Shown here: positions 35,687 to 45,582 of the stretch, piece after piece
How the letters are laid out: each line of letters begins with the position of its first letter
How positions within the stretch are numbered: the stretch's first letter is position 1
Origin: UBA7236 sp035439505
GTDB lineage: Bacteria > Bacteroidota > Bacteroidia > Chitinophagales > BACL12
Length of the DNA: 55,552 nucleotides
Assembly (NCBI GenBank): GCA_035439505.1
Contig: DAORKJ010000017.1
Coordinates: 1-55,552, forward strand
Direction of reading: 5' to 3'
The notes under the pieces: generated by a model
What the model was told of the DNA's origin: nothing
What the model saw: the letters and a program-made list of their open reading frames with translations, nothing else
The model's database searches: none
Translations under genes and position numbers: made by a program

Positions 35687-36418
35687 ATGCTAATTGAACA
35701 TCGTGGAAAATGTTTTGATCTCAGCAAACCAATAGATATTGGCATTTCATTACATGATGGAACACAACTCAATTGTTATTCAGCACCGCCTTTCTCTTCA
35801 AGACCGGTTGTTTTGGGCGATTTTGTAGGCGATATGCAACAGGGTGGATTGCTCAATTATAAAACCGTAACACTCAACCCGCATGGCAATGGCACGCATA
35901 CCGAATGCCTCTCACATGTTTATGATACGCCTTTAACTATCAATCAGGCACTTAAACAATTTCACTTTTTGGCGCAATTAATTACGCTTATACCGCATAA
36001 AACCAAAGAAAACGACCTGGTTTTAAATACTGCTCACATAAAAGATAAAATTGAACCTGGTGTTAATGCATTGATTATCAGAACATTACCAAACGAAAAA
36101 TCGAAACTTACCCGCAATTATAACAAGACTAATCCCCCATATCTGGAAGAATCGCTTGCTACCTATCTCAATAAACAGGGTATTTTCCATTTATTGGTTG
36201 ATTTACCAAGTGTGGACAGAGAAGAAGATGGCGGCAAACTGGCTGCACACAAGGCTTTTTGGGGTATTCCGAATAAACTTCGCCCATCAGCAACTATTAC
36301 CGAACTCATTTATGTTCCCAACGAAGTGAAGGATGGGATTTACCTGCTTAACCTGCAGATTGCAGCCTTTGAGCTGGATGCTACACCTTCAAAACCTGTG
36401 TTATACCCGCAACTCTAG
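35687..36418 (+). CDS. Cyclase family protein (kynurenine-formamidase-like hydrolase)
   Basis: 243 residues from the ATG at 35687. A longer reading from a TTG at 35645 would cover the likely promoter. The fold family is the metal-dependent 'cyclase' group (PF04199), which includes bacterial kynurenine formamidase KynB. The metal motif is H-G-N-G-T-H-T-E; the usual D-x-H is part of the same block. LVDLPSVDREEDGGKLAAHKAFW matches the conserved region that supplies further ligands (LVDLPSVDREEDGGKLA, then AHKAFWG). No tryptophan-degradation genes are nearby, so the substrate is open. Divergent from mtaB; no terminator seen after it. Confidence 0.8.
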   Translation: MLIEHRGKCFDLSKPIDIGISLHDGTQLNCYSAPPFSSRPVVLGDFVGDMQQGGLLNYKTVTLNPHGNGTHTECLSHVYDTPLTINQALKQFHFLAQLITLIPHKTKENDLVLNTAHIKDKIEPGVNALIIRTLPNEKSKLTRNYNKTNPPYLEESLATYLNKQGIFHLLVDLPSVDREEDGGKLAAHKAFWGIPNKLRPSATITELIYVPNEVKDGIYLLNLQIAAFELDATPSKPVLYPQL

Positions 36419-36484
36419 GATGTTGTTGATATACAATTGCCAATTTGATAACATTATTTTAGGCAGCCTACTGCAAATATTGGG

Positions 36485-36492
36485 TATCTTTG
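36485..36492 (+). promoter_or_regulatory. -7 box TATCTTTG for the PLD-nuclease operon
   Basis: Perfect match followed by CACC, ending 17 nt before the ATG at 36510. The -33 element is weak. Confidence 0.55.
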
Positions 36493-36509
36493 CACCTTTA
36501 TTTTAATAT

Positions 36510-38747
36510 ATGAAAAAACGTTTACTTACTACTATTTTGCTCGCAGGTATCATGGTACTTGGACAGGCACAAATTTCTATTGCTGACGCCAGAATTTTAA
36601 CTCCTGGCACCAATGTAACTGTAAAAGGATTGGTTTTAAACGGTGCTGAATTAGGCGATATCCGTTACATTCAAGATAATACCGGCAATATTGCAGCCTT
36701 TGGAGCTACTTTGTTAGATGGTGTTTTGAGAGGGGATTCCATTCAGGTTACCGGACCACTATTTAATTATAACTCACTTTTAGAAATATCACCTGTTAGT
36801 AGTGTAACCGTAATCAATTCAGGCAATCCATTACCTGCACCTACAAGTATCACCACAGTTTCCGGATATATTGAATCATTCGAAGCGAAACTAGTAACAG
36901 TAAATGCAGCTTTATTTACTGAAACAGGAACCTTTTCAACTGCGGGTTCAGGAACAAATTACGACATTACGGATGCTGCAGGAACAGCACAGGTTCGTGT
37001 TGTTACTTCAACCAATATAGATGGCACACCAATTCCTACTGATGAAGTTTCAGTTACTGGAATTATGAGTCAATTTGCGCCGGGCGGAACAGGTGGCTAC
37101 CAATTATTACCACGTGACCTTGCTGATATTTCAACCGGAGGTAACCCACCAGTATTTTCAACAGGTTTAACACAAACGGATATCACAACATCCTCATTTA
37201 CTGTAAACTTCAGCACGTTGAATCCTGGCAATACTATTATTTATTATGGTCTAACAACCGCATTAGGTAGTGTTTCAAGTGATGCTGCATTGGTGACAAC
37301 TCATGCACACAATTTAACGGGATTAACTGCAGGAACTATTTATTATGTGCAGGCAGCAAGTGTAAGTGCAACAAACGACACTTCTTTTTCTGCAATTAGT
37401 GCAATGGCTACGGCATCTAATTCTAGCGGTCAAATTAAAGTATGGTTCAATAATACTGTTGACAATAGTGTATCAACAGGCACTAATGCGATATTTGTAA
37501 ATGGTGCAATGGACGATACTATTATTTGGTATTTAGACCATGCGAAATATTCAGTTGATTTAGCGATTTATAATATTGATAACGTAAATAATATCATCAC
37601 AGCAATTAACGATGCTTATTCCAGAGGTTTAGATGTTCGCGTAGTTTGCGATAGCGGTGTTGATGATTTTAATTATGGATTAATAAATATTGGTCCCGGT
37701 AAAAAGAAAAAATCACCGCCTGATGGTTCTACAAATGCAGATGGCGCCTTGTATGGTATTATGCATAATAAATTTATTGTTGTAGATGCAATATCTACCG
37801 ACCCTGATGATGCATGGGTAATTACAGGCTCTATGAATTTTACTGACGGCCAGGTTAAACTCGATAAACAAAACATAATTGCCATACAGGATCAAAGCTT
37901 AGCCAGAGGCTACAGGTTAGAATTTGATGAAATGTTTAATGGCAAATTCGGTCCCGATAAATCGAATAACACACCACATGAATTTATAATTGGCGGCAAT
38001 CGCGTTGAATTATATTTTTCACCAAGCGACGAAACTGAAACGCGAATGTTGGAAAAAATTAACACTGCTGATTACGACTTACATTTTGCTGTATTTTCAT
38101 TTACACGTTTTGGCATAAGTTATGAAATTGAAGATGCCGTTACCGAACGCGGTGTATTTGCAGCCGGCATTTACGACCAAACCGATGCATCTGACTCTAC
38201 CGCTGTAAACATTTTAGAAGACGCTTTGGGTGATAAATTTTTCAATTATTCCGGAAGCAATTTATTACACCATAAATATTTACTAATTGATGCGAATTGT
38301 TCGCAATCAGATCCATTGGTTTGGACAGGTTCGCACAATTGGAGCACTAGTGCAAACTCACGCAACGATGAAAATACTTTAGTGATTCACGATTCAACTA
38401 CCACCAACATTTATTATCAGGAATTCATGCAACGTTACAAAGAAGAAGGTGCAACAACTTTTGTGAGTGAAAAATGTGATTTTGTTGGGGTGGAAGAACA
38501 TGTTGTTGAAAATACAATTTTACTATTCCCTAACCCGGCTCAAAACGAATTAAATATCTACGCAGATAATCTTGCCGATTTCGAGTTGCTTTATATTTAT
38601 GATTTATCCGGTAAAAAAATATTGTCAGCAGCTGTAAACAATGAATCACTCATTAATATAAATATCACCGATTTAAGTGCTGGTGTTTATTTTATTGTTA
38701 TTCAAAACGGCGAAACTATTTACAGTAAACAATTTGTTAAAAAATAA
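36510..38747 (+). CDS. Secreted phospholipase-D-like nuclease with T9SS sorting domain
   Basis: 745 residues. Signal peptide (MKKRLLTTILLAGIMVLGQAQ). Residues about 25-205 look like OB-fold nucleic-acid-binding or DUF5689-type domains (VTVKGLVLNGAELGDIRYIQ, GDSIQVTGPLFNYNSLLEI). One fibronectin type III domain follows (about 215-305). Two HKD motifs define the PLD superfamily: H-N-K-F-I-V-V-D near residue 417 (with GSMNFT after it) and H-H-K-Y-L-L-I-D near 587 (with GSHNWS). The pair forms one active site that cuts phosphodiester bonds. The N-terminal domains favour a nuclease over a lipase. The tail LLFPNPAQNELNIY to LSAGVYFIVIQNGE is a type A sorting domain. Next gene is 20 bp downstream. 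Confidence 0.87.
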   Translation: MKKRLLTTILLAGIMVLGQAQISIADARILTPGTNVTVKGLVLNGAELGDIRYIQDNTGNIAAFGATLLDGVLRGDSIQVTGPLFNYNSLLEISPVSSVTVINSGNPLPAPTSITTVSGYIESFEAKLVTVNAALFTETGTFSTAGSGTNYDITDAAGTAQVRVVTSTNIDGTPIPTDEVSVTGIMSQFAPGGTGGYQLLPRDLADISTGGNPPVFSTGLTQTDITTSSFTVNFSTLNPGNTIIYYGLTTALGSVSSDAALVTTHAHNLTGLTAGTIYYVQAASVSATNDTSFSAISAMATASNSSGQIKVWFNNTVDNSVSTGTNAIFVNGAMDDTIIWYLDHAKYSVDLAIYNIDNVNNIITAINDAYSRGLDVRVVCDSGVDDFNYGLINIGPGKKKKSPPDGSTNADGALYGIMHNKFIVVDAISTDPDDAWVITGSMNFTDGQVKLDKQNIIAIQDQSLARGYRLEFDEMFNGKFGPDKSNNTPHEFIIGGNRVELYFSPSDETETRMLEKINTADYDLHFAVFSFTRFGISYEIEDAVTERGVFAAGIYDQTDASDSTAVNILEDALGDKFFNYSGSNLLHHKYLLIDANCSQSDPLVWTGSHNWSTSANSRNDENTLVIHDSTTTNIYYQEFMQRYKEEGATTFVSEKCDFVGVEEHVVENTILLFPNPAQNELNIYADNLADFELLYIYDLSGKKILSAAVNNESLININITDLSAGVYFIVIQNGETIYSKQFVKK

Positions 38748-38767
38748 CTTACAATTTAAATCCTATT

Positions 38768-40297
38768 ATGAAAAGCACGTTGTATTTTATTAGCCTTATC
38801 CTTGTTTCTGTTCAGGTTTTCTGTCAGAATTGCGAACCTGTTGTTGCCTATAACTTTAATAACAACACAACTGATATTTCGGTTAATGATTACAATGCAA
38901 CATTATTTAATGGCGCATCAACAGTGGATGATTATCTCGAAATTGGCTACAACGATGATGACCGAGCAGAAATACCTGCTGATGCTTTAAATGGAATTTC
39001 AGACTTTACAATAAAGTTCGATTTTTATCTAACAGGTTTAAACCTTTCAGGTGCGGCACCTACAAATACGATAATTGCAGGTGCTAGCGCAACAGACGAA
39101 TCAGAATTTGCGATTTCATACCAGGCTGATATCATGGCAATTGTGATTGCATTAAAAGGAAGTGGGGATGTTTTTCCGGTTGAATTAAACGCGGAGAATT
39201 GGTATTGTTTAACAGTAACACGAGCAGAAAGTATTGTATCTGTATTTATTAATGGGACTGAAGTTAGCAGTATAGATATGACTTCGAGTGATCTTGATAT
39301 TGAATTTTTAGAAATTGGTCAAGAGTTAGATTGTGTTAGTGGTTGTTATGCAACCAATCAAAGTTTGAACGGAAGAATAGATAACCTGAGTATTTATCCA
39401 TGTGCAATAGAAAATAGCAATTGTGAGCCTTATGTTGCTGAATGCGATACATTAGTGTATTATAAATTTGATGGAACAGTTTTAGATGAGGGCATTTTTG
39501 CCAACAATGGAATTTTAAATGCGGGTGCCGCAGTCAGCTCTAATATTCTTGAAATTGATTACAACGATAACGACTATGTGGAAATTCCGTCAAGTGCTGC
39601 AGATGGTTTAGATGAATTTGCCATTTCCTTTAATTTTTATCTTAACAATTTAAATGAAGACGGCTCATCTCCAACTAATACATTTATTGCGGGAACGGAT
39701 GGAATAGATATGCATGAACTAGCTTTGTCATACGAGTCAAGTTCAAACGCTTTTGAAGTAGCTATTCATGAAATTGGCGGTATAATCCCTGCAACAATAT
39801 TACCTGGCACTTGGTATTGTGTTACATTTTATCGCAAAAGCGATAGTGTTTGGATTGAGTTAGATGGTATAATATTACCAACTGTTTTGTCATTACCCGA
39901 AGGTCCTTTATCAATTTCATTTCTTGAAATTGGTCAGGAGTTGGATTGCGCAGAAGGTTGTTTTGCTGAAAACCAATCCTTAAATGGTAAAATGGATAAT
40001 TTAATTATTCAAGGGTGTTCAACTATAATCAATTGCAATCCGGCAAGTGTAGGCATTTATTCAAATCAAAATTCAGATGTTGCTATAACCCCAAATCCGG
40101 CCAGTAATTGGATTACTATAAATGGGGTGAATTTAAATTCAGCAAATATTTCAATTACCAACCTGCAAGGTCAAAAGCTACCTCTTGAGATTCTCAATAA
40201 TACATTAGTAAATATCGCTCATTTACCTGAAGGAATGTATTTTTTGATTATTGAAAGTAATGGATCCGTTATGGTCAAGCGTTTTATAAAAGAGTAA
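38768..40297 (+). CDS. Secreted double LamG-like protein with T9SS sorting domain
   Basis: 509 residues, signal peptide (MKSTLYFISLILVSVQVFCQ). Two tandem concanavalin-like LamG domains share obvious internal repeats: about 24-220 (ISDFTIKFDFYLTGLN, LEIGQELDCVSGCYATNQSL) and about 225-420 (LDEFAISFNFYLNNLN, LEIGQELDCAEGCFAENQSL). LamG folds usually bind sugars or proteins. The C-terminus (VAITPNPASNWITINGVN to LPEGMYFLIIESNGS) is a type A sorting domain. It follows the PLD nuclease by 20 bp, so the two are probably made together. Confidence 0.82.
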   Translation: MKSTLYFISLILVSVQVFCQNCEPVVAYNFNNNTTDISVNDYNATLFNGASTVDDYLEIGYNDDDRAEIPADALNGISDFTIKFDFYLTGLNLSGAAPTNTIIAGASATDESEFAISYQADIMAIVIALKGSGDVFPVELNAENWYCLTVTRAESIVSVFINGTEVSSIDMTSSDLDIEFLEIGQELDCVSGCYATNQSLNGRIDNLSIYPCAIENSNCEPYVAECDTLVYYKFDGTVLDEGIFANNGILNAGAAVSSNILEIDYNDNDYVEIPSSAADGLDEFAISFNFYLNNLNEDGSSPTNTFIAGTDGIDMHELALSYESSSNAFEVAIHEIGGIIPATILPGTWYCVTFYRKSDSVWIELDGIILPTVLSLPEGPLSISFLEIGQELDCAEGCFAENQSLNGKMDNLIIQGCSTIINCNPASVGIYSNQNSDVAITPNPASNWITINGVNLNSANISITNLQGQKLPLEILNNTLVNIAHLPEGMYFLIIESNGSVMVKRFIKE

Positions 40298-40377
40298 AAC
40301 TCAACTTAGGTAATTCACAATTTCAAATTTAAGATCTTGTAGAATCATAATGTAGGCATAATTATTTATTCCAATAA

Positions 40378-41505
40378 CTATATACCTTCATAAACTTTTT
40401 CGAAAGCTGCTGCAATATTTTCTGCATTAAAAATTGTTATGTTTTCAGCTGCTATTTTGGCGTTATCGAATTTAGTTTCAATTAACTTTTCAAGCGCATT
40501 ATTCCAGCCTTCTATTGTATTGGGTGTAGTAAATCCATAACCTTGTTTTACCAATTCCGGAAGTGCCGCTACATCAGAAACTAAAACCGGCGTTCCAGTA
40601 ACTAATGCCTCTGCTGTCACCACCGAAAACGTTTCAAACTTAGAACTGAATAAAAAATAATGCGAATCGTTAAGCTGATTGGCAATTTCCTGTCGGGATT
40701 GAAACCCACTAAATAAAATTGGATAACTCCATTTCAAGGATTTAATTTCGTCGTACAAAATACCTCCTCCTATTAATACAAGTTCTATTGATTTTCCCGA
40801 TTTACGCACTAATTGTTCTAATGAATTTACAATTAAAAACAAATCCCTATCGGCATTCCAATTAGAAGCCACTGCAATAAATCTGATAGGCATTTCAGGT
40901 TTTTGAATTTTTGGTGTATAATGAAATAAATTACCATCTACAACGTTCGGCACAATTACACTTTTTCCAACAAGTGCTGGTATAACCTTACAAACTTCGT
41001 GTTGAAGCCACTTACTGACAAATGTTACTTTTTCTGCATATTTAAAGGCTTTTATACCTATAAAGGAAAGCAAATGTGAAGTGAGAAATTTTGTTGTTTT
41101 AGACCAGTGTTCAGTCAATACTAATGGTTTATTTATTTTTTTTGCAATCAGATAAGCAAGAACTCCCGCAGGGAATACAACCATACCATGAACCACATCA
41201 ATTTGATCAAAATTTTCCGTTTTAATCCTTTTTTTTATTGATGGCCAAAGTAATATTGGGAATTGGTACAAAAGTTTATGGAACTTAGATGTTACAAAAA
41301 TTTCGACAATTTTTAAGCCTTCATAATCATACTTGCTAATAGATTGGGCATATAACTTATGTGATTGTTCAACTCTTATATATAACACGAAGGCCAAATG
41401 TTGTGTTTTACTTATAGCCTTTAAATGCTCAACTATAAAGGGGAAGCTAAGAGGTTTTTCCTTAGTTGGAAACCAAAATGTAACGGCAGCAATTTTTTTT
41501 ACCAT
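40378..41505 (-). CDS. Glycosyltransferase family 4 (GT-B fold)
   Basis: 375 residues, cytoplasmic or peripheral to the inner membrane. The retaining GT4 motif E-x7-E is present as E291-TFSVVTA-E299 in the C-terminal nucleotide-sugar-binding half, with FLFSSKFETFSVVTAEALVTGTPV (shown here in part: FSSKFETFSVVTAEAL). The N-terminal half has the acceptor-side HGMVVFPAGVLAYLIAKK region. It would add a sugar to a cell-surface glycan; donor and acceptor cannot be told. It is divergent from the methyltransferase at 41555, and a Wzx-like flippase lies 6 kb away. Confidence 0.88.
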   Translation of the reverse strand: MVKKIAAVTFWFPTKEKPLSFPFIVEHLKAISKTQHLAFVLYIRVEQSHKLYAQSISKYDYEGLKIVEIFVTSKFHKLLYQFPILLWPSIKKRIKTENFDQIDVVHGMVVFPAGVLAYLIAKKINKPLVLTEHWSKTTKFLTSHLLSFIGIKAFKYAEKVTFVSKWLQHEVCKVIPALVGKSVIVPNVVDGNLFHYTPKIQKPEMPIRFIAVASNWNADRDLFLIVNSLEQLVRKSGKSIELVLIGGGILYDEIKSLKWSYPILFSGFQSRQEIANQLNDSHYFLFSSKFETFSVVTAEALVTGTPVLVSDVAALPELVKQGYGFTTPNTIEGWNNALEKLIETKFDNAKIAAENITIFNAENIAAAFEKVYEGI

Positions 41506-41531
41506 CTCACACTCAACAAAAAATTATATTC

Positions 41532-41539
41532 TATCTTTG
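41532..41539 (+). promoter_or_regulatory. -7 box TATCTTTG for the methyltransferase at 41555
   Basis: Perfect TAnnTTTG, ending 15 nt before the ATG. No -33 TTG at the expected spacing. Confidence 0.5.
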
Positions 41540-41554
41540 CAATAATAAGCGAAA

Positions 41555-42370
41555 ATGTCGAATAATCAAACACCTAATTTTGACCCTCAAGCATATTGGG
41601 AAAAACGCCTAAAAAGCAACACTGGTTTAACAGGAGTCGGATATACGCTGGTTGGCGAACACTACAATAAATGGGCCTACAAAATTCGGAAGTACGTTTT
41701 TAATAAAATAGTTACGAAAAACCTAAAGGACCAGAAAAATGCTGACATTTTAGATATCGGCTCAGGGAGTGGTTTCTATATTGATGAATGGCTGACATAT
41801 CAACCTAAATCAATGACAGGTATTGACATTACTGAAATTGCCGTATCCCGTTTGTCGGAAAAATACACGGATCTAACATTTCATAAATTAGATATCAGCG
41901 ATTTAGCTGCTACCCAACTTATGTTTCAACAAAAATTTCATGCAATCTCTTGTATGGATGTATTGTTTCATATTGTTGATGATGAAAAATATAAATCAAC
42001 ATTTCAATCTGTCGCTCAGTTGCTGGTTAATGGTGGCTATTTTATTTTTTCAGAAAATTTTGTGCATGAACAATTATCAACTTTAAAACATCACAAATCA
42101 AGGTCTAAAGTAGAAATCGAACAATTATTAGCTCAGAATAATTTTAAAATAATCAGCCGACGACCATTTATGTATTTAATGAATGAACCTGTTGATTCTA
42201 ATAGTTTTATACTTAAATGGCTCTGGAAAATCACTGCAATCATTTGCGCCAAATCAGCGCTTTTGGGATATATTATAGGAGCAATAACCTTTCCGATTGA
42301 AAAATTGCTAGTATCCCTGTTAAAAGAAAGTCCTACAAGTGAAATAGTTATTGCAGTTAAATTAAAATAA
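41555..42370 (+). CDS. Class I SAM-dependent methyltransferase
   Basis: 271 residues. Motif I is D67-I-G-S-G-S-G-F-Y75, followed by the acidic motif at MTGIDITEIAVSRL and motif IV at FHAISCMDVLFHIVDDEKY. This is the Methyltransf_11/25 type. A hydrophobic stretch near the end (ITAIICAKSALLGYIIGAIT) may attach it to the membrane. Its neighbours suggest a glycan or glycolipid substrate, but that is inference. Divergent from the GT4 gene and closed by a bidirectional terminator. Confidence 0.85.
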   Translation: MSNNQTPNFDPQAYWEKRLKSNTGLTGVGYTLVGEHYNKWAYKIRKYVFNKIVTKNLKDQKNADILDIGSGSGFYIDEWLTYQPKSMTGIDITEIAVSRLSEKYTDLTFHKLDISDLAATQLMFQQKFHAISCMDVLFHIVDDEKYKSTFQSVAQLLVNGGYFIFSENFVHEQLSTLKHHKSRSKVEIEQLLAQNNFKIISRRPFMYLMNEPVDSNSFILKWLWKITAIICAKSALLGYIIGAITFPIEKLLVSLLKESPTSEIVIAVKLK

Positions 42371-42439
42371 TAGTTTTATCACTTTTGTAACTAGTTCTCA
42401 AGCCAACAATATCGGTTTATTATCTATTTATGATAAATA

Positions 42440-42475
42440 AAAAAGAGGAGCTGTTTTAAAACAACTCCTCTTTTC
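42440..42475. terminator. Bidirectional rho-independent terminator
   Basis: AAAAGAGGAG (42441-42450) pairs perfectly with CTCCTCTTTT (42465-42474). It serves the methyltransferase on the plus strand and the T9SS operon that ends at 42494 on the minus strand. Confidence 0.85.
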
Positions 42476-42493
42476 ATATATAATGCTTAAAAT

Positions 42494-44119
42494 TTATTCC
42501 TTCACTATAGAACACGATTTTGTCGCGCTAGTGTTTTCATTTACAACTGTTACAAAATACATACCGGGTGCGAAATTAGCTATAGAAAATCCATGCTGTA
42601 ATTGTTCTACATTGCAGGTAGCTACCGACTTACCTGCAATATCAGTAATGAGCACCTTATCATCTAAATTATATCCTTGAATTTCATTCATATAAATGAA
42701 ACCATTACTAGGATTAGGATAAATAAACGAGTCCGAATTAGATGAAGTTAAAACTAATTTGCCGTCATTTGGTGAACACACTGTACTCATATTTAAAGCA
42801 AGAGGTTTAATACCTGGAAATGAGCTTGGGTAGGATAATGTTACTGTTTCAGATTCTAGTGTTTCAAAATTATCATAATTAGTAACAACAGTTGAAGTAT
42901 TTAATATTTCGGTTTCACACACACCAATTTCTCCAGTTAAAATTGATGTTTTCATGAATATCCCTTCAACAGTTCCTCCATCACCAACTTGTTCACCAAC
43001 TACAAAAATATCATCTCCTACTATTGTCATTGCGCTTGAACTAAATAACCCGGTGGTAGGGTACCTTAATCTAAAAGGATAAGATTTAGCCCAAACAACA
43101 TTACCATCGAAATCCAGGTTATATAAACAAACATTAGTATACTTTCCATCTTGATATAAACTACCATAAACAATATATCCTGATTCGTGCTTTTTAATTC
43201 CGGCAAATACGCCATCATAAAATGCGCCTGTTACATCAATTTTACGAGTTATAACTGCCTCACCGGACAAATCTGTTTTGATAAACCAAAAATATTTATT
43301 TGAGCTTGTGCTTACATCATCACCACTACCTATCACAATAATATGTTCCCCATCAATAAGCATATCTTCAGAATAGAACCTTCCTGAGGTTGCTGTACTT
43401 TTAATATAAGACCTGGTCCAATCAATTGTTCCTGTTATATCAAATTTATTAATACAAATCCTAAATTTATTATTTCCTCCAGTTGAAAGCTCGTAACGTC
43501 CGGTTGAATATATGGAAGATGAAGTTGGATCATAAGCAACTGCCTCTACAGATTCATTCATGTTTTTATTCAAATTCGTAATTACTGACTGAGCACCGGA
43601 AGCTCGTTTAAACTTAATCGTGATATCATCAGATCCGGCACCTGTTCCATTATTTGTTTCTTGCCCACCTACCAGATAGTCACCTCCTGGACCAAGTTCC
43701 ACTACGTCCCAAAAAAAGCTGTTAACAGTGCACTTTCTAAACCATACAATATCCTGAATTACTGGGTCAAATTTAACTACAAATGATTTCCCTAAATCAC
43801 CCGCAATAGAAGTCCCAACCAATACAAGATTACCATCACTATCTTTAATCATTTGGTTTATTGTCATGCTAGTATCCTTAGCATTAATACGTTTATTCCA
43901 AACAAGCACTCCGCTATGATCTATTTCACCAATAATTAAATAACCTTCATTTGATCCCGCAAGGTAAAGATTTGAAGTGGTTGTTTCGTCAACAGGAACT
44001 AGCGCAGCAAAACGTATTCCCTGTTCAGGACCATTGTCATAAGATTTTATGAATTGCGCGTCAACTATTTTTACCGTTAGCAACAGTGAAAAAGCAATTA
44101 ATAATTTTAAAATTTTCAT
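42494..44119 (-). CDS. Secreted beta-propeller-like protein with T9SS sorting domain
   Basis: 541 residues, signal peptide (MKILKLLIAFSLLLTVKIVDAQ). Residues about 25-440 are a string of blade-like repeats with the pattern of bacterial delta-60/SBBP-type propellers (LVLVGTSIAGDLGKSFVVKF, DYLVGGQETNNGTGAGSDD, DGNVVWAKSYPFRLRYP). The tail SFIYPNPSNGFIYMNE to IANFAPGMYFVTVVNE is a type A sorting domain. No catalytic motif is visible. It is the third gene of a tight operon (2 bp after the LamG gene at 44122). Confidence 0.8.
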   Translation of the reverse strand: MKILKLLIAFSLLLTVKIVDAQFIKSYDNGPEQGIRFAALVPVDETTTSNLYLAGSNEGYLIIGEIDHSGVLVWNKRINAKDTSMTINQMIKDSDGNLVLVGTSIAGDLGKSFVVKFDPVIQDIVWFRKCTVNSFFWDVVELGPGGDYLVGGQETNNGTGAGSDDITIKFKRASGAQSVITNLNKNMNESVEAVAYDPTSSSIYSTGRYELSTGGNNKFRICINKFDITGTIDWTRSYIKSTATSGRFYSEDMLIDGEHIIVIGSGDDVSTSSNKYFWFIKTDLSGEAVITRKIDVTGAFYDGVFAGIKKHESGYIVYGSLYQDGKYTNVCLYNLDFDGNVVWAKSYPFRLRYPTTGLFSSSAMTIVGDDIFVVGEQVGDGGTVEGIFMKTSILTGEIGVCETEILNTSTVVTNYDNFETLESETVTLSYPSSFPGIKPLALNMSTVCSPNDGKLVLTSSNSDSFIYPNPSNGFIYMNEIQGYNLDDKVLITDIAGKSVATCNVEQLQHGFSIANFAPGMYFVTVVNENTSATKSCSIVKE

Positions 44120-44121
44120 AG

Positions 44122-45582
44122 TTATATTTTTTGAAATTTAGTTATTGAACTACCGGATATATTATTTTCAATGATAATATATAATCCAGGTTCAAATTGT
44201 GAAATGTTTACATGTAAATAATCGTTATTACAAATATTGGAAAAAACTAATCGGCCATTGCAATCATAAATTTGTAACGACGAACCTTTTTGCAAATTAG
44301 TAATTGAAATCAATTCAGTAGCAGGAACGGGATAAACTGAAATTTGATCGTCCTTAATTAAGTCTTGAACTGTATTATTACTCCTCCCATTGGGATTTGG
44401 TATGTTTAAAATAATTTCGGTTCTCCCGGCAAAATTTTTCTTAGTTAATTTTTTTCCTGCAATATTGAGCATAGCAGGTTGATTTATCCATGTGTCAATT
44501 GAGCCATCCAAACGCTTAAACAATTTGGAATTTTCCTCATTACTAACAGTAGAAACTCCGTTACTATAGGCATATGTATAAGCCATAGTGTAAGTCGCAT
44601 CTACCGCATTATCAACAGGAAAAACGCCGTAATACATATCCGGAGAATTTATCAGACCATTGTCCCCAATAGGATAACTATCCACACGATATAAATGTAT
44701 TCCATATGGAGTGCCTAAAATTTTATTTACTTTTAATTTATCGCCAATCATTGAATTAAGCGATAAAGTTGCTCCCGAATAATCTGTCTGATAAACAAAA
44801 ACACTGGCATTACCTATAGGTGCACCTGAATTAGATTTCTCTACACTACCAATTTCGTTGCCATTTGCTCCGGTAACTGAATAATCTTGAAGCGTAGTTT
44901 CAGTTGTATTTTCATCAACAATCCAATATCCGATCAGCCCGGTCTCTGATAATGTCAGTTTTTCGCACATTTTATCTCGTATATCAAGTTCTGTCCGAGC
45001 AACATTCCATAACCTTACCTCATCAATTTTACCAATAAATGCATCCGATCTATGCACCGTAGCATATCTACCTAGGTTAACTTTATTACTGTTATGCACA
45101 ATTGATGTGTTTGATGCAGTTCCATCAGTTGATACAGCAGATTGCAAAACACCATTAAAATAAAACTTAATGTCAGTAACCGAGGTAGCAACAATTGCGA
45201 TGTGCACCCATTCATTTAAAGGCACTGTGCTTGTTGTTATTTTTCCTCTTCGATGCGCACCACCTGCACCCACGCCATTACCTATTTCAAAAATTAATTT
45301 CCCAACCGGATCAAATCGGATATAAAACCCATAGTAATTACCTGATGTATAACTGTCTGATGCAAATACTGGTGTGTATAACGAATATTCTGATTGGTTA
45401 AGCCACGCTTCAAAAGTCAAAGGGAAGTTTAGTGTATTATAATTATCACCTAAATCGTAATAATTATCCGAATTCCCGTCAAAATTCAATGCCAAACCCG
45501 AGCCAACAAAGTTGGACTGGCTATTTCCTATTTGAACCATCGATCCTAATAAGGCGATGATAATAACTATTTTTAATTTCAT
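44122..45582 (-). CDS. Secreted LamG protein with conserved central module and T9SS-like tail (copy 2)
   Basis: 486 residues with a short signal peptide (MKLKIVIIIALLGSMVQIGNSQ). LamG/concanavalin-like domain about 25-210 (LNFPLTFEAWLN, EWVHIAIVATSVTDIKFYFN, GKIDEVRLWNVARTELDIRD). A module at about 262-395 (SLNSMIGDKLKVNK, PYGIHLYRVDS, YYGVFPVDN, AYTYAYSNGV, KKNFAGRTEIILNIP) is shared with the upstream paralogue and not recognised. The tail ISVYPVPATELISITNL to FEPGLYIIIENN is a type A sorting domain with YPVP in place of YPNP. The start overlaps the stop codon of copy 1 by 4 bp. Confidence 0.8.
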   Translation of the reverse strand: MKLKIVIIIALLGSMVQIGNSQSNFVGSGLALNFDGNSDNYYDLGDNYNTLNFPLTFEAWLNQSEYSLYTPVFASDSYTSGNYYGFYIRFDPVGKLIFEIGNGVGAGGAHRRGKITTSTVPLNEWVHIAIVATSVTDIKFYFNGVLQSAVSTDGTASNTSIVHNSNKVNLGRYATVHRSDAFIGKIDEVRLWNVARTELDIRDKMCEKLTLSETGLIGYWIVDENTTETTLQDYSVTGANGNEIGSVEKSNSGAPIGNASVFVYQTDYSGATLSLNSMIGDKLKVNKILGTPYGIHLYRVDSYPIGDNGLINSPDMYYGVFPVDNAVDATYTMAYTYAYSNGVSTVSNEENSKLFKRLDGSIDTWINQPAMLNIAGKKLTKKNFAGRTEIILNIPNPNGRSNNTVQDLIKDDQISVYPVPATELISITNLQKGSSLQIYDCNGRLVFSNICNNDYLHVNISQFEPGLYIIIENNISGSSITKFQKI

